A stretch of DNA of 64,000 bases from an uncultured Clostridia bacterium (GTDB taxonomy: Bacteria; Bacillota; Clostridia; Oscillospirales; CAG-272). The DNA lies in NCBI GenBank assembly GCA_946407735.1, contig CAMJPL010000012.1, positions 1 to 64,000 of the forward strand. The letters are read 5' to 3'. The notes below the pieces were generated by a model. That model did not search any database and was not told the origin of the DNA. It was given only the letters and a program-made list of their open reading frames with translations. Of the stretch, positions 9,587 through 19,750 are shown piece after piece. Position numbers and translations under genes: made by a program. The number at the start of each line of letters is the position of its first letter. The first letter of the stretch is position 1.

Positions 9587-10964
9587 ATCGAAACGCTTTA
9601 AGGCGTCATATTTCAAAGCGCTGATGTCTGCGGTCCTGCTGGCGGCTGTCATGGCGGCCGCGTCATGCGGAGAGGCGTATCCCGACGTCGGAGAGAGCTG
9701 GACCGTCGGCTTCGGCGAGAGCGAGATATTCCTCGATCTGTCAGACGATTCCGGCGGCGAGTACTACATCGCCGGATTCAGAAACGGCAATAAGGCGACG
9801 GGCATACTCGACAGTCAGACGGTGCGGGCGCTGTGGCTCGACGACAACACCGGCCGCGGCGGAGTGCTTTTCATCACGGTCGACTGCGTAGGGCTTTCGG
9901 ATACCGACTGCGAGGCGATAAAGGAAGCCGTAAGACCGGTCGTCTCATCCGGCGGGCGGAAGCTGCGCGACGTATTCGTAATATCGACGCATGATCACGC
10001 CGGAGTCGATACCCTCGGCATGTGGGGAGAGATCGGGATCTGCGGAAAAAATCCGCGCTTCATGCAGGAGCTTACGATATCCGCAGTCACCGCCGCATCG
10101 AACGCTGTCATCGAACCTTACGCCGACATCGGAGAAGCCGAGCTGACGTATAAGAAGACCTTCGCCTCCTGCTTCAGGGACAGCCGCCCGCCGGAATTGA
10201 CGGACAGCTATGTTTACCGAATAGCGATAAATCGCGAAGGGCTCGGGAATATATCCGTCTTCAACGTCGGGATCCACGCAGAGTCGCTCGGCGGGGACAA
10301 TTCGCTCGTATCGGCGGACTTTCCCGGTGCGCTGTACAGGATGTATCCGGCATACGGAGACCTGACGATATTCGTGCCGGGGACTCTCGGCGGGCTGATA
10401 GCTCCGAAGGAAGGCTACGACAGCGCATGGAAGGCTATCGCCGATGCAGGATACGCCGACAATATCGGCGATCCGGTCGGTATAGCACCCTCTATCGAGC
10501 TTGCCTCCGCAGACATAACGATACCTCTCGACAACCCGATATTCGCCGTGCTGAAAACGCTCGGCGTGATAAACCACAAAACCGTCCGATGCGATTCCGA
10601 AACAGGCCTCGGCATAAGGACACGCGTCAGCTGGCTTCGTCTCGGCGGCAGGCTGGATATCATGCTCGTTCCGGGCGAGCTCACACCGGAGCTTGGGTAT
10701 TCGCTCGATCCCGACATAACGGCTCTCGAGACGCTGATACCCGACGGCAACGATCTGCTCATATTCTCCCTCGCCGACGATGAGATCGGATATATCCTTC
10801 CGGAAAAGGACTTCATGGTGGACAGGGATCTTCCGTATCTTACCGAATACATCGACGACACGGGGGAAAAGCATTACGAGGAGACGAACTCGCCGGGACC
10901 GAAAACATACAAAGTCATATTCGAAGCCTTCAGAAAGCTGTCGGAAAAACTCGACAAACATTAA
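9576..10964 (+). CDS. Lipoprotein, neutral/alkaline ceramidase N-terminal-like
   Basis: Lipobox AAASCGE; DVFVISTHDHAGVDTLG and GFRNGNKATGILD resemble neutral ceramidase-type proteins. Confidence 0.6.
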   Translation: MRSESKRFKASYFKALMSAVLLAAVMAAASCGEAYPDVGESWTVGFGESEIFLDLSDDSGGEYYIAGFRNGNKATGILDSQTVRALWLDDNTGRGGVLFITVDCVGLSDTDCEAIKEAVRPVVSSGGRKLRDVFVISTHDHAGVDTLGMWGEIGICGKNPRFMQELTISAVTAASNAVIEPYADIGEAELTYKKTFASCFRDSRPPELTDSYVYRIAINREGLGNISVFNVGIHAESLGGDNSLVSADFPGALYRMYPAYGDLTIFVPGTLGGLIAPKEGYDSAWKAIADAGYADNIGDPVGIAPSIELASADITIPLDNPIFAVLKTLGVINHKTVRCDSETGLGIRTRVSWLRLGGRLDIMLVPGELTPELGYSLDPDITALETLIPDGNDLLIFSLADDEIGYILPEKDFMVDRDLPYLTEYIDDTGEKHYEETNSPGPKTYKVIFEAFRKLSEKLDKH

Positions 10965-10994
10965 AGCAACCGCATAGATAAAGGAGAAATTATC

Positions 10995-11813
10995 ATGGCA
11001 AAAACACTTCCAGTCGGACTTCAGCTCTATTCCGTCCGCGACTTCCTCGAGAAGGATTTCGCCGGCACCCTCAAAAAGGTAAAGGAGATCGGCTACGATT
11101 ACGCCGAGCTCGCCGGGCTTTACGGCCTTGACCCGAAATTCGTGAAGCAGACGGCTGACGAGATCGGGATCACCCTGATCTCCGCCCATGTCCCATACGC
11201 CGAGATGATCCAGGACATCGAAGGCACCGCCGACACCTACGCATATCTCGGATGCAAATTCATAGCCGTCCCCTTCCTCGACGAATCGACCAGAGTCGGA
11301 TCGCCGAACTTTGACGAGGTGCTCAAGAACATCGATAAGATCGGCGAATGCTTCGCGAAGAAGGGCATCACCCTGCTTTATCACAACCACGACTTCGAGT
11401 TCATCACTATGCCGGACGGAGAGTTCGGACTCGATTACATGTACTCCCATGTTCCGTGCGAGCATCTGAAAACCGAGCTCGACGTCTGCTGGGTTCATGT
11501 CGCCGGGCAGGATCCCGCCGCCTACCTGAAAAAGTACACAGGACGCGCCCCCGTCGTACATCTCAAGGACTACAAGGGCCACAAGACCGAGAACATGTAC
11601 GGTCTGCTCGGCACCGACAAGAAGGCCGAGACGAGCGAGGAATTCCGCTTCCAGCCCGTCGGCTACGGCGTCCAGAACTTCCCCGTCATCCTTGACGCCG
11701 CCTTGAACGCCGGAGCCGAGTACGTCATCGTCGAGCAGGACAGCTCGGTCGAGTGCCCGTCGATCGAAGCCGTCGAAAAGAGCAGAAAGTATCTCGCCTC
11801 GCTCGGATGGTAA
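10995..11813 (+). CDS. Sugar phosphate isomerase/epimerase (xylose isomerase-like TIM barrel)
   Basis: LPVGLQLYSVRDFLEKDFAGTLKKVKEIGYDYAELAG; LLYHNHDFEF; LDVCWVHVAGQDP; VHLKDYKG. Confidence 0.9.
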   Translation: MAKTLPVGLQLYSVRDFLEKDFAGTLKKVKEIGYDYAELAGLYGLDPKFVKQTADEIGITLISAHVPYAEMIQDIEGTADTYAYLGCKFIAVPFLDESTRVGSPNFDEVLKNIDKIGECFAKKGITLLYHNHDFEFITMPDGEFGLDYMYSHVPCEHLKTELDVCWVHVAGQDPAAYLKKYTGRAPVVHLKDYKGHKTENMYGLLGTDKKAETSEEFRFQPVGYGVQNFPVILDAALNAGAEYVIVEQDSSVECPSIEAVEKSRKYLASLGW

Positions 11814-11866
11814 GAAAGCAGTTCCGTGAGCTGACTTAAGCCTTAAATCTCTGCCGGAACAGAATG

Positions 11867-11905
11867 GTACCCCCTGTGACATGACGTCACAGGGGGTACG
11901 TTTTT
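11867..11905. terminator. Strong terminator between convergent genes
   Basis: gtaccccctgtgac-atgac-gtcacagggggtac (14-bp perfect stem) then gTTTTT. Confidence 0.9.
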
Positions 11906-11931
11906 CACCGCCTCGTCCGATGCGTTTTTGA

Positions 11932-13323
11932 TTATACCATATTCTCCGGCCTGAACACTCTGTCGAATTCATCCGCGCTGAGATACCCGAGTTTCAGACA
12001 GGCTTCCCGAAGGGAGATGTTTTCCTTATATGCGAGCTTTGCCGTTTTAGCGGCGTTCTCGTAACCTATATACGGATTCAGAGCCGTCACCAGCATAAGG
12101 GAGTTGTGAAGATTCGAGTTCATCTTCTCCCTGTCGGCCTTTATGCCCGAAACGCACCGCTCGTCAAACGACGCTATCGACTCGCCGAGCAGCCTGACGG
12201 ACTGCAGGAAATTGTAGATGATGACCGGCATGAAGACGTTGAGCTCGAAGTTGCCCTGGCTTGCCGCCATGGATATCGCGGTGTCGTTTCCCATGACCTG
12301 AACGGCGACCATCGTCACCTGCTCGCACTGAGTGGGATTAACCTTTCCCGGCATTATGGATGAGCCGGGCTCGTTCTCAGGTATCCTTATCTCACCGAGC
12401 CCGAGCCTCGGGCCGGAGGCCAGCCATCTTATGTCGTTCGCGATCTTCATCATATCGCAGGCGAGCGCCTTGACGGCTCCGTGCGCCGTGACGATCTCGT
12501 CCTTCGACGTAAGGGCGTGGAATTTGTTCTCCGCGGTTACAAAATCCTTTCCGGTGAGCTGCGATACAGCCTCGGCGGCGGCGCGGTCAAAGCCGTCCGG
12601 GCAGTTCAGCCCCGTCCCGACGGCCGTGCCGCCGAGAGCGAGACGCTTAAGATACGGCAGGACAGCCGATATCAGCTCCCTGTCCCGCTCGAGGCTCGTC
12701 CGCCATCCGGATATCTCCTGCGAAAAAGCTATCGGCGTGGCGTCCTGCAGATGCGTGCGGCCGGACTTCACCACACCGGCGTTCTCGGCTTCGAGACGGC
12801 TCAGCGTCGATATCAGCTTTTCGAGAGGCGGGAACAGCCGATCCTCTATCGCGATGACGGCTGCGATATGCATGGCGGTCGGGAAGGTGTCGTTCGACGA
12901 CTGACTCATATTCACGTCGTCGTTCGGATGAAGGAGCTTCTTCCCCGCAAGCTCGGACGCACGGTTGGCTATGACCTCGTTGGCGTTCATGTTCGACTGC
13001 GTTCCCGAGCCGGTCTGCCATACGACGAGGGGAAAATGATCGTCGAGCGCGCCCGAGATCACCTCATCCGCCGCAAGCGAGAGATATTTCAGCTTCTCGT
13101 CCGTCATCCTCTCAGACCTCAGCCGGTTGTTGGCGACGGCCGCCGCCTTTTTCAGTATGCCGAAGGCGTGCGTTATCTCGCGCGGCATCGTCTCTATGCC
13201 GGAGCCGATCGGGAAATTCAGCCGCGAGCGTTCGGTCTGAGCTCCCCAGTATCTGTCGCAGGGGACTTCCATCTCACCCATCGAGTCGCGCTCGACCCGG
13301 AAGGGCTTATCCATCCCGCTCAT
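11932..13323 (-). CDS. fumC: Class II fumarate hydratase
   Basis: Signature GSSIMPGKVNPTQCE; full-length with MPGKVNP and SGRTHLQDATP motifs. Confidence 0.95.
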   Translation of the reverse strand: MSGMDKPFRVERDSMGEMEVPCDRYWGAQTERSRLNFPIGSGIETMPREITHAFGILKKAAAVANNRLRSERMTDEKLKYLSLAADEVISGALDDHFPLVVWQTGSGTQSNMNANEVIANRASELAGKKLLHPNDDVNMSQSSNDTFPTAMHIAAVIAIEDRLFPPLEKLISTLSRLEAENAGVVKSGRTHLQDATPIAFSQEISGWRTSLERDRELISAVLPYLKRLALGGTAVGTGLNCPDGFDRAAAEAVSQLTGKDFVTAENKFHALTSKDEIVTAHGAVKALACDMMKIANDIRWLASGPRLGLGEIRIPENEPGSSIMPGKVNPTQCEQVTMVAVQVMGNDTAISMAASQGNFELNVFMPVIIYNFLQSVRLLGESIASFDERCVSGIKADREKMNSNLHNSLMLVTALNPYIGYENAAKTAKLAYKENISLREACLKLGYLSADEFDRVFRPENMV

Positions 13324-14495
13324 ATCCTCGCGGCTCCGCTTTCTCTCGCGGCCTTCGCCACGGCGGCGGACACCGTCGCCGCGACTCTCGGGTCAAACGG
13401 CTTCGGAAGTATGTAATCGGCCGACAGCTCGCTGTCAGAGACGAGAGAGGCGATAGCCTGTGCGGCGGCCAGCTTCATCTCCTCGTTTATATCCGACGCC
13501 CTTACGTCGAAGGCACCGCGGAAGATGCCCGGGAAGGCGAGGACGTTGTTTATCTGGTTCGGATAGTCCGAGCGCCCGGTGCCTATGACGGCGGCCCCGG
13601 CCTCGCGCGCGAGATCGGGCATGATCTCGGGCACCGGATTCGCCATGGCGAATATCATCGGATCCTTCGCCATGGACTTCACCATATCAGGAGTCACTAG
13701 ATTCGGGCCTGACACTCCGATGAAAAGATCGGCTCCCTTAAGCGCGTCGGCGAGACCTCCGCGGATTGAAGGATCAGTCATATCGGCTATCTCTTTGCGG
13801 TAGGGATCGGCGTCAAGCCCCGGTCTTCCGGGATATACGACTCCCTTGCGGTCGCAGAGCACGGCGTGACGGAGCCCCATCCTCCACAGCAGCTTGAAGA
13901 TCGCAGTGCCCGCCGCTCCGGCTCCCGAGAAGACGGCCTTCACGTCAGACAGCTTCTTCCCGGTCAGCTTCATGGCGTTTATGAGCGCTGCCGCAACGAC
14001 GACAGCCGTTCCGTGCTGATCGTCATGGAAGATCGGGATATCGCATTTTTCCTTTAGCTTTTTCTCAATCTCAAAGCATCTCGGAGCGGCGATATCCTCC
14101 AGATTTATGCCTCCGAAGCTGCCGGATATAAGATAGACGGTGTTGACGAACTCGTCCACATTCTTTGTCTTTACGCAGATCGGGAAGGCGTCGACGTCGG
14201 CGAAGGACTTGAAGAGGGCGCATTTTCCCTCCATGACCGGCATACCGGCCTCCGGCCCTATGTCTCCGAGACCGAGAACGGCGGTTCCGTCCGTTATGAC
14301 GGCGCAGAGATTGTGACGGCGGGTGAGCTCGTATGACTTTGACAGATCCTTCTGTATCTCAAGACACGGCTGGGCGACTCCGGGCGTGTACGCCAGGGAC
14401 AGATCCTCGGAATTCCCGACCTTTACCCTTGAGACGACCTCTATCTTCCCGCCCCATTCGCCGTGAAGGCGCAGACTCTCTTTCGCGTAATCCAT
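13320..14495 (-). CDS. NAD(P)-dependent malic enzyme
   Basis: [51 protein letters not shown]; 4-nt overlap with fumC. Confidence 0.95.
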   Translation of the reverse strand: MDYAKESLRLHGEWGGKIEVVSRVKVGNSEDLSLAYTPGVAQPCLEIQKDLSKSYELTRRHNLCAVITDGTAVLGLGDIGPEAGMPVMEGKCALFKSFADVDAFPICVKTKNVDEFVNTVYLISGSFGGINLEDIAAPRCFEIEKKLKEKCDIPIFHDDQHGTAVVVAAALINAMKLTGKKLSDVKAVFSGAGAAGTAIFKLLWRMGLRHAVLCDRKGVVYPGRPGLDADPYRKEIADMTDPSIRGGLADALKGADLFIGVSGPNLVTPDMVKSMAKDPMIFAMANPVPEIMPDLAREAGAAVIGTGRSDYPNQINNVLAFPGIFRGAFDVRASDINEEMKLAAAQAIASLVSDSELSADYILPKPFDPRVAATVSAAVAKAARESGAARI

Positions 14496-14596
14496 CGTTT
14501 TTTCTCCTTTGCCGACTGTAAAAATCAGATCACGGCATATATTATACCACAGAATGATGAATAATTCAATGAAAGCCGATAGGTAAAGAAAAGAAA

Positions 14597-14620
14597 GAGA
14601 CGCCGCTCACGCGGTGTCTC
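14597..14620 (-). terminator. Hairpin downstream of GH5 gene
   Basis: gagacgccgctcacgcggtgtctc inverted repeat downstream of the minus-strand gene ending at 14672. Confidence 0.5.
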
Positions 14621-14671
14621 CATATAAAATGATATATCCGGCTGCCCGGGCTGCGGCGGAGGAGCATAATT

Positions 14672-15766
14672 TTATTTTATCCTGATCATATCGAATATCT
14701 TTTCGCTCACCGGCTGACGGCGGTCGTCGTCGACAAGACTGAACCGGTTGCCGTCATACGGCGTCGAGAGATAGTTCCATATCGTGAACGGTATCTCGTT
14801 CTCGTCGAGCCATCCGATGACGTCGGCGAACCAGTTTTCCCGCCACTCGACGGGACACGAGCGGATCGTGCCGAACTCTCCGCAGGTGAGCACGGCTGAC
14901 GGATGATCGGAAAGAAACTTCTTCGCCGGAGCGAGATGGTCGTATATGAATTTTTTTCCCATCTCGTCGTACTCCGGGTAGGCGTTCTTGTTTCCGTACA
15001 TAAATTCCGCGCATTCACGGTAGCGCTTGATATCGCAGGGCCACGGCATGTCGCGGTTGTACCAGTGATTGCCGGTCAGGAGCCCGCGCTGGTGAGTGAA
15101 CTCATGAGGCGAATAGAAATGGAAGGTATAGACTACGTTCGGATCGTCGACGACGTCGAGATCGGACAGCTTGTCGACAGAATTCCATGACGCGCTGCCG
15201 ATCATGATCAGCCTGTCCGGATTGAGATTTCTTATTTCGGCTGCCGTCTCATGCCAGAGAGAGTTCCATTTGTCGCTCTCGCTGTCGGTTATCTCGTTCA
15301 TAAGCTCGAACATGATCTCATGCCCATAGTCATGATATCGGCGCTCAAACTCAACCCAGAGCGCCTTGAAGCGGTCGCGGTACTCCGGCGTTTCGAGCAG
15401 CGGCTTCTGTCCGGGACAGTCGCAGTAGCAGCCGACGGCTTTATGGAGATTCAGTATCACATTCAGGCCGTATTTCTTCGCCCAGCCGAGAAAATCGTCT
15501 ATATGCCTGAAGGTGCAGTCCCTGTAATGATACGGGTTGTCAAACTCCTCCAGCACGATCTGGTCGAAGGCGAGGCGTATGTGGTCGACGCCGAAGGAGG
15601 TGATGTTTTTCACGTCCCATTCGGTTATATAGCTGTCGAAATGCTCGAAGTCGCCTATGGTGACATCCATGCGCTTCTCTTCCGGCAGCACGGCTATCCG
15701 CTTGTAGTTCGTCAGCCATCCGCCGATGCCGATGCCTCTTGTATATCCGGGAATAAAGTTCATCAT
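14672..15766 (-). CDS. Glycoside hydrolase family 5 (cellulase-like)
   Basis: GVDHIRLAFDQ, NVILNLHKAVG, IMFELMNEIT (acid/base E), CGEFG (nucleophile E). Confidence 0.85.
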   Translation of the reverse strand: MMNFIPGYTRGIGIGGWLTNYKRIAVLPEEKRMDVTIGDFEHFDSYITEWDVKNITSFGVDHIRLAFDQIVLEEFDNPYHYRDCTFRHIDDFLGWAKKYGLNVILNLHKAVGCYCDCPGQKPLLETPEYRDRFKALWVEFERRYHDYGHEIMFELMNEITDSESDKWNSLWHETAAEIRNLNPDRLIMIGSASWNSVDKLSDLDVVDDPNVVYTFHFYSPHEFTHQRGLLTGNHWYNRDMPWPCDIKRYRECAEFMYGNKNAYPEYDEMGKKFIYDHLAPAKKFLSDHPSAVLTCGEFGTIRSCPVEWRENWFADVIGWLDENEIPFTIWNYLSTPYDGNRFSLVDDDRRQPVSEKIFDMIRIK

Positions 15767-15794
15767 GCAGTGCTCCTTTCGATCCGCCGCGCCG

Positions 15795-17294
15795 TCAAAG
15801 CTGTGCCGCCTGCTCGTTTATGTCGGCGATGAATTTGTTGATCTTGGCCAGATTTTTGTCTATCGACGAAACTATGGAATCGCTCGACTTCTTTTTCCAT
15901 ATGGCGGCGAGTACGGTATCGGCGATGACGGCGTCATAGACTATGTTGGTGCCGAAATCGAAATATATGCTGCCGAAAATAATGTCCAGCATGTCCGCCG
16001 ACTCGTCATCGCGGGCGGTCTTGGTCTTGAGGGCGATCTCCTTATATATCGGTATGATCTCCTTCTCGGTGTGCCATGCCATCGCGTCGAGGACCGTTCC
16101 CATGCATCGCACGGCGTTATCGTCGGCTTTATCAAATGTCTTTGAAAGCGTCCATACGGCGCCTCCCCATGCGGCCGAATAGAAGCTGTCCTGACTTTCG
16201 TCATATTTCGGCATCGGCAGTATGCCGATATCGTCGTTCATGTCGCGGAGCTTGTAGATATCGTGCGGCACTCCCTGCGTAAAGAACGCGTGACCGTTTT
16301 TGAAGAAATCGGACGGGGCGAAGCCGTGTACGCTAGTATCCTCATTGTAGTAATAGCCGCTTTCCCCGAGAGCGTCGACAAGCTTTGTCACAAGCCCGAG
16401 AGCCTTCTCGTTCTCGCCGAGGGTGAAGACATCGGCTCCGTCTATCTTGCTCGTGAAGTTCATCTCACTTCCGGCGAGGAAGGAGGCGATATACCCCTTG
16501 AAGCCGCGTCCCATGTTGAGACCGTAGAGATCGTCAGCCGTCATCTGACCGTCGCCGTTGAGATCGGATTTCACCGATCTCGCCGCCGCCATATAGCTGT
16601 CGACCGTCCATTTATTGTCCCGGACAAGCTGATAGAGATCAGTCGAAGGATCGCCGTATGCCGACCAGATGTTCTTGTTTACGACCATGCACACCGAACG
16701 CGATATCGGCGAGAGGGTGACGTCTCCGGCGAGAGCCGTCTGATGACCGGAGATATTGTAAACGGATGTTGCCTCCGGGTTCCACCAGCTTTCGCTCAGC
16801 CTGAGACCGGTGATATCCTCCCATCCCGAGATATACGGAAGATACGCGAGCAGGTTGCCCTCGTTCATCTCGTAGATCTGATACGCGTTGTCTCCCGCCG
16901 AGACGATCTTTCCGATCTCGGCCTGGACCTGATCGACGTTATCCACCTTAAGCCTGAAGTTGAACCGCTCCTGAAGCTCGGCGTTCCGCCGGTAGATCGA
17001 ATCGTCGAGAACGTCGCCCGATTCGCCTTCGACGTCGACGACGGTATTCGCCCACGTGAGCCAGTTCCCGTTGTAGCTGAGGATCGAAAGCTCCCATCCG
17101 TTCATGTCGGTGTTTTCGATGCCGTCGGTCTCCTCTGCCGCGGTCGTGACCTCGGTCTCTTTGACGTCCGCTGCGGCGCCGCTCTCCTGCGGAGCGGCGG
17201 GATCCGGATTTGAAGCTGATTCGCCGCATGAAGACAGCAAAGCGGCAAGCATGATGAACGCCAGAGCCGCCGAAACGTATCGTTTTTTATCCAT
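15795..17294 (-). CDS. Extracellular solute-binding lipoprotein
   Basis: Lipobox LLSSCGE, acidic/Thr linker, SBP-type fold; DLNGDGQMTADD Ca-loop; start at MDKKRY after gggggatg. Confidence 0.8.
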   Translation of the reverse strand: MDKKRYVSAALAFIMLAALLSSCGESASNPDPAAPQESGAAADVKETEVTTAAEETDGIENTDMNGWELSILSYNGNWLTWANTVVDVEGESGDVLDDSIYRRNAELQERFNFRLKVDNVDQVQAEIGKIVSAGDNAYQIYEMNEGNLLAYLPYISGWEDITGLRLSESWWNPEATSVYNISGHQTALAGDVTLSPISRSVCMVVNKNIWSAYGDPSTDLYQLVRDNKWTVDSYMAAARSVKSDLNGDGQMTADDLYGLNMGRGFKGYIASFLAGSEMNFTSKIDGADVFTLGENEKALGLVTKLVDALGESGYYYNEDTSVHGFAPSDFFKNGHAFFTQGVPHDIYKLRDMNDDIGILPMPKYDESQDSFYSAAWGGAVWTLSKTFDKADDNAVRCMGTVLDAMAWHTEKEIIPIYKEIALKTKTARDDESADMLDIIFGSIYFDFGTNIVYDAVIADTVLAAIWKKKSSDSIVSSIDKNLAKINKFIADINEQAAQL

Positions 17295-17459
17295 ATTCAC
17301 ATCCCCCATATTGATATTTCATCTCATTATATACCGTAAAATATCCGTCCGCCTTTATTATATCACAAATATCCCGACGCCGCAATAAAAATATTTTCCG
17401 CATATATGGATTATTTTTCCGTGATATGGTATAATATACCCATAATAAAGGTGGATCGC

Positions 17460-18269
17460 ATGGAATTTGTTGAAAAATATTATATCGGCTCGTCTCACGG
17501 CGGGATCCTGCCGATGTGCGCCGGATCCCGATCCGGCGCTGTCGGGCACAGCTTCGGCCCGGCCTCGAGAGATCATTTCTGGATGATTTTCATTGACGAA
17601 GGTGAGGGCGAATTCCGCTCCGACGCCGCGCGGCAGCGTCTTGTATCTCAGGACGTAATCTTTGAGTTTCCCGACCGTCCGATAGAATACCGGGCCGATC
17701 CCGGCAGCGTCTGGACGATATACTGGCTCTGCCTCGATTCGGTGCCGGACAAAACGCTCCTTGACGCTCTCGGCGTATCTCCGGCGTCACCCGTGATGCA
17801 CTCGCCGGGTCTGGGACGGATGTTCTCCGAGCTTACATCGCATATATCGGACGGCTCGCTTTCATCCGAATACCTCTGCGTCGGGCTGATATTCAGGATC
17901 TTTTCGACCCTTATTGGCGACGGCGGCGACCGTGCCCGGGACGAGATAGACGACGCCGTCAGCTTCATGCAGGTAAATTACGACCAGCCGATCACTGTTT
18001 CGGACGCGGCGGTCCGCGCCGGGATGGGACTGTCGGTATTCTCGCGCAGATTCAGGCTCCGCACGGGGAAAAAGCCGTCCGCCTTCCTTGAGGAGCTCAG
18101 GATGAACAAGGCGAGAGAGCTGATAGTCAACACCGATATGATGATACAGGATATCGCCTATTCGGTCGGATTCAGCGATCCGCTCTATTTTTCCCGCCGG
18201 TTCGCCGAAAGGAACGGCATGCCGCCGAGCAGGCTCAGAGCGGAGCGGATTTCCGATTCCCGTATATGA
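17460..18269 (+). CDS. AraC-family transcriptional regulator
   Basis: C-terminal double HTH: DAAVRAGMGLSVFSRRFRLRTGKKPSAFLEELRMNKARELIVNTDMMIQDIAYSVGFSDPLYFSRRFAERNGMPPSRLR. Confidence 0.9.
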   Translation: MEFVEKYYIGSSHGGILPMCAGSRSGAVGHSFGPASRDHFWMIFIDEGEGEFRSDAARQRLVSQDVIFEFPDRPIEYRADPGSVWTIYWLCLDSVPDKTLLDALGVSPASPVMHSPGLGRMFSELTSHISDGSLSSEYLCVGLIFRIFSTLIGDGGDRARDEIDDAVSFMQVNYDQPITVSDAAVRAGMGLSVFSRRFRLRTGKKPSAFLEELRMNKARELIVNTDMMIQDIAYSVGFSDPLYFSRRFAERNGMPPSRLRAERISDSRI

Positions 18270-18281
18270 CGCATTTTCGCC

Positions 18282-18310
18282 TTGACAAGGCGCAGCTACT
18301 GTGATATACT
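18282..18310 (+). promoter_or_regulatory. Sigma-70/SigA-type promoter
   Basis: TTGACA (18282) - 17 nt - TATACT (18305). Confidence 0.85.
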
Positions 18311-18358
18311 ATAATAACATACATTTGCCGACACAGACGAACAACGGGAGATAATATC

Positions 18359-18973
18359 ATGAAGCTTCTTTTTCAGGGCGATTCCATAACCGACGCCGGA
18401 CGCGACCGCAGCGATCCTCACAATCTCGGAAACGGATATCCGAAGTACGCCGCTCAGCTGATCGAGAAAAGACATCCCTTCGACAACATCGAGTTCATAG
18501 ATCTCGGCATCAGCGGCGACCGCGCCGAAAGCCTCAGGGCGAGATGGCAGAGCGACTGCGTCGACGTTCAGCCTGACGTGGTGTCGATACTCATCGGCAT
18601 CAACGACACATGGCACCGCGCCGCCGAGAAGAACTGGATGCCTCACGAGTACTTCGAGGAATGCTACCGCTCGATCCTCACCGATATAAAGGAAAAGACC
18701 TCGGCGAAGATAATCATTCTCGAGCAGTTCCTGCTCCCGGTCCCGGACAAGGCCTTCTTCCGCTGCGATCTCGATCCGAAGATCCAGATCACCCGCGCCC
18801 TCGCGAGAGAGTTCGCCGACGTGTTCATCCCGCTTGACGGCATGCTCGCCGCCGAGTGCATAGACCGTGAGCCGACATACTGGTCGGGCGACGGCGTTCA
18901 TCCAAACGAGAACGGCGCGAGACTGATCGGCGGATGGTACGCCGACGCCTTCGACAAGGTGCTCAGAAAGTGA
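18359..18973 (+). CDS. SGNH/GDSL hydrolase
   Basis: FQGDSITDAGRD, LGISGDRAESL, ILIGINDTWH, DGVHPNENGARLIG block motifs. Confidence 0.9.
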   Translation: MKLLFQGDSITDAGRDRSDPHNLGNGYPKYAAQLIEKRHPFDNIEFIDLGISGDRAESLRARWQSDCVDVQPDVVSILIGINDTWHRAAEKNWMPHEYFEECYRSILTDIKEKTSAKIIILEQFLLPVPDKAFFRCDLDPKIQITRALAREFADVFIPLDGMLAAECIDREPTYWSGDGVHPNENGARLIGGWYADAFDKVLRK

Positions 18974-19746
18974 TAGAGATCCTTATCCCTCATATCCCGG
19001 GCGGGATGCCTCAGACCGCCGTGCTCGATTTCGACGGCACGGTATCAAAGCTCCGCTCGGGATGGGAAAGCGTCATGGGGCCGATGATGGCCGAATTCAT
19101 ACCGGGAGATCCGGATGAAGTGAAAAGCCTCGTATCGGATTATATCGACCAATCCACCGGCATACAGACGATCCTGCAGATGAAATGGCTGGCGTCCGTC
19201 GTAAAAGAGCGGGGCGGCAGGCCTCTCGATCCGTGGGAATACAAGGATGAATACAACCGCCGGCTGATGGTCGAGGTCGGCAGACGCCGAAAAGCCGTCA
19301 CATCCGGCGCCGAGCCGGCATCACGGTACATTGTCGCCGGAGCGGATGAATTTCTCTCGGCGCTGCGAGACGGCGGTACGGTCATCTACGCCGCGAGCGG
19401 CACCGACGAGCCGGACGTCATAGCCGAAGCCGATGCGCTCGGGGTATCGGGATATTTCGACGGGATATTCGGCGCGAAGCGCGATTCCGAGCTCTGCTCT
19501 AAGGAGGCCGTCCTCAGAACTCTCGTAAAACCTGGAGACCGGCTTTTCGTCGCCGGGGACGGCAAGGTCGAGATAGCGCTCGGGCGCGAGGCCGGAGCGG
19601 TCACGCTCGGGCTGTGCACAAGGGACATCCCCGGCGACGACAGCCATACGGCCGACGAGGCGAAGAAGAAGCGCCTCACCGCCGCCGGAGCGCACGCTCT
19701 CGCGCCGGATTTCGCGGATCTCGAAGAGATCCTTGAATGGATGTGA
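18970..19746 (+). CDS. HAD-superfamily hydrolase (phosphatase)
   Basis: AVLDFDGTVSKLR (motif I), AASGTDE (motif II), FVAGDGKVEI (motif IV region); GTG start overlapping previous stop. Confidence 0.8.
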   Translation: MIEILIPHIPGGMPQTAVLDFDGTVSKLRSGWESVMGPMMAEFIPGDPDEVKSLVSDYIDQSTGIQTILQMKWLASVVKERGGRPLDPWEYKDEYNRRLMVEVGRRRKAVTSGAEPASRYIVAGADEFLSALRDGGTVIYAASGTDEPDVIAEADALGVSGYFDGIFGAKRDSELCSKEAVLRTLVKPGDRLFVAGDGKVEIALGREAGAVTLGLCTRDIPGDDSHTADEAKKKRLTAAGAHALAPDFADLEEILEWM

Positions 19747-19750
19747 CGAT

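Noticed and set aside
11821-11862. Possible small RNA (gttccg...cggaac inverted repeat) before the terminator
   Set aside because: Short stem with a long loop, no clear promoter; insufficient support.
9945-11972. 675-aa minus-strand ORF
   Set aside because: Lies antisense to the clear lipoprotein and sugar isomerase genes; mirrors high-GC codon usage with no recognisable domain.
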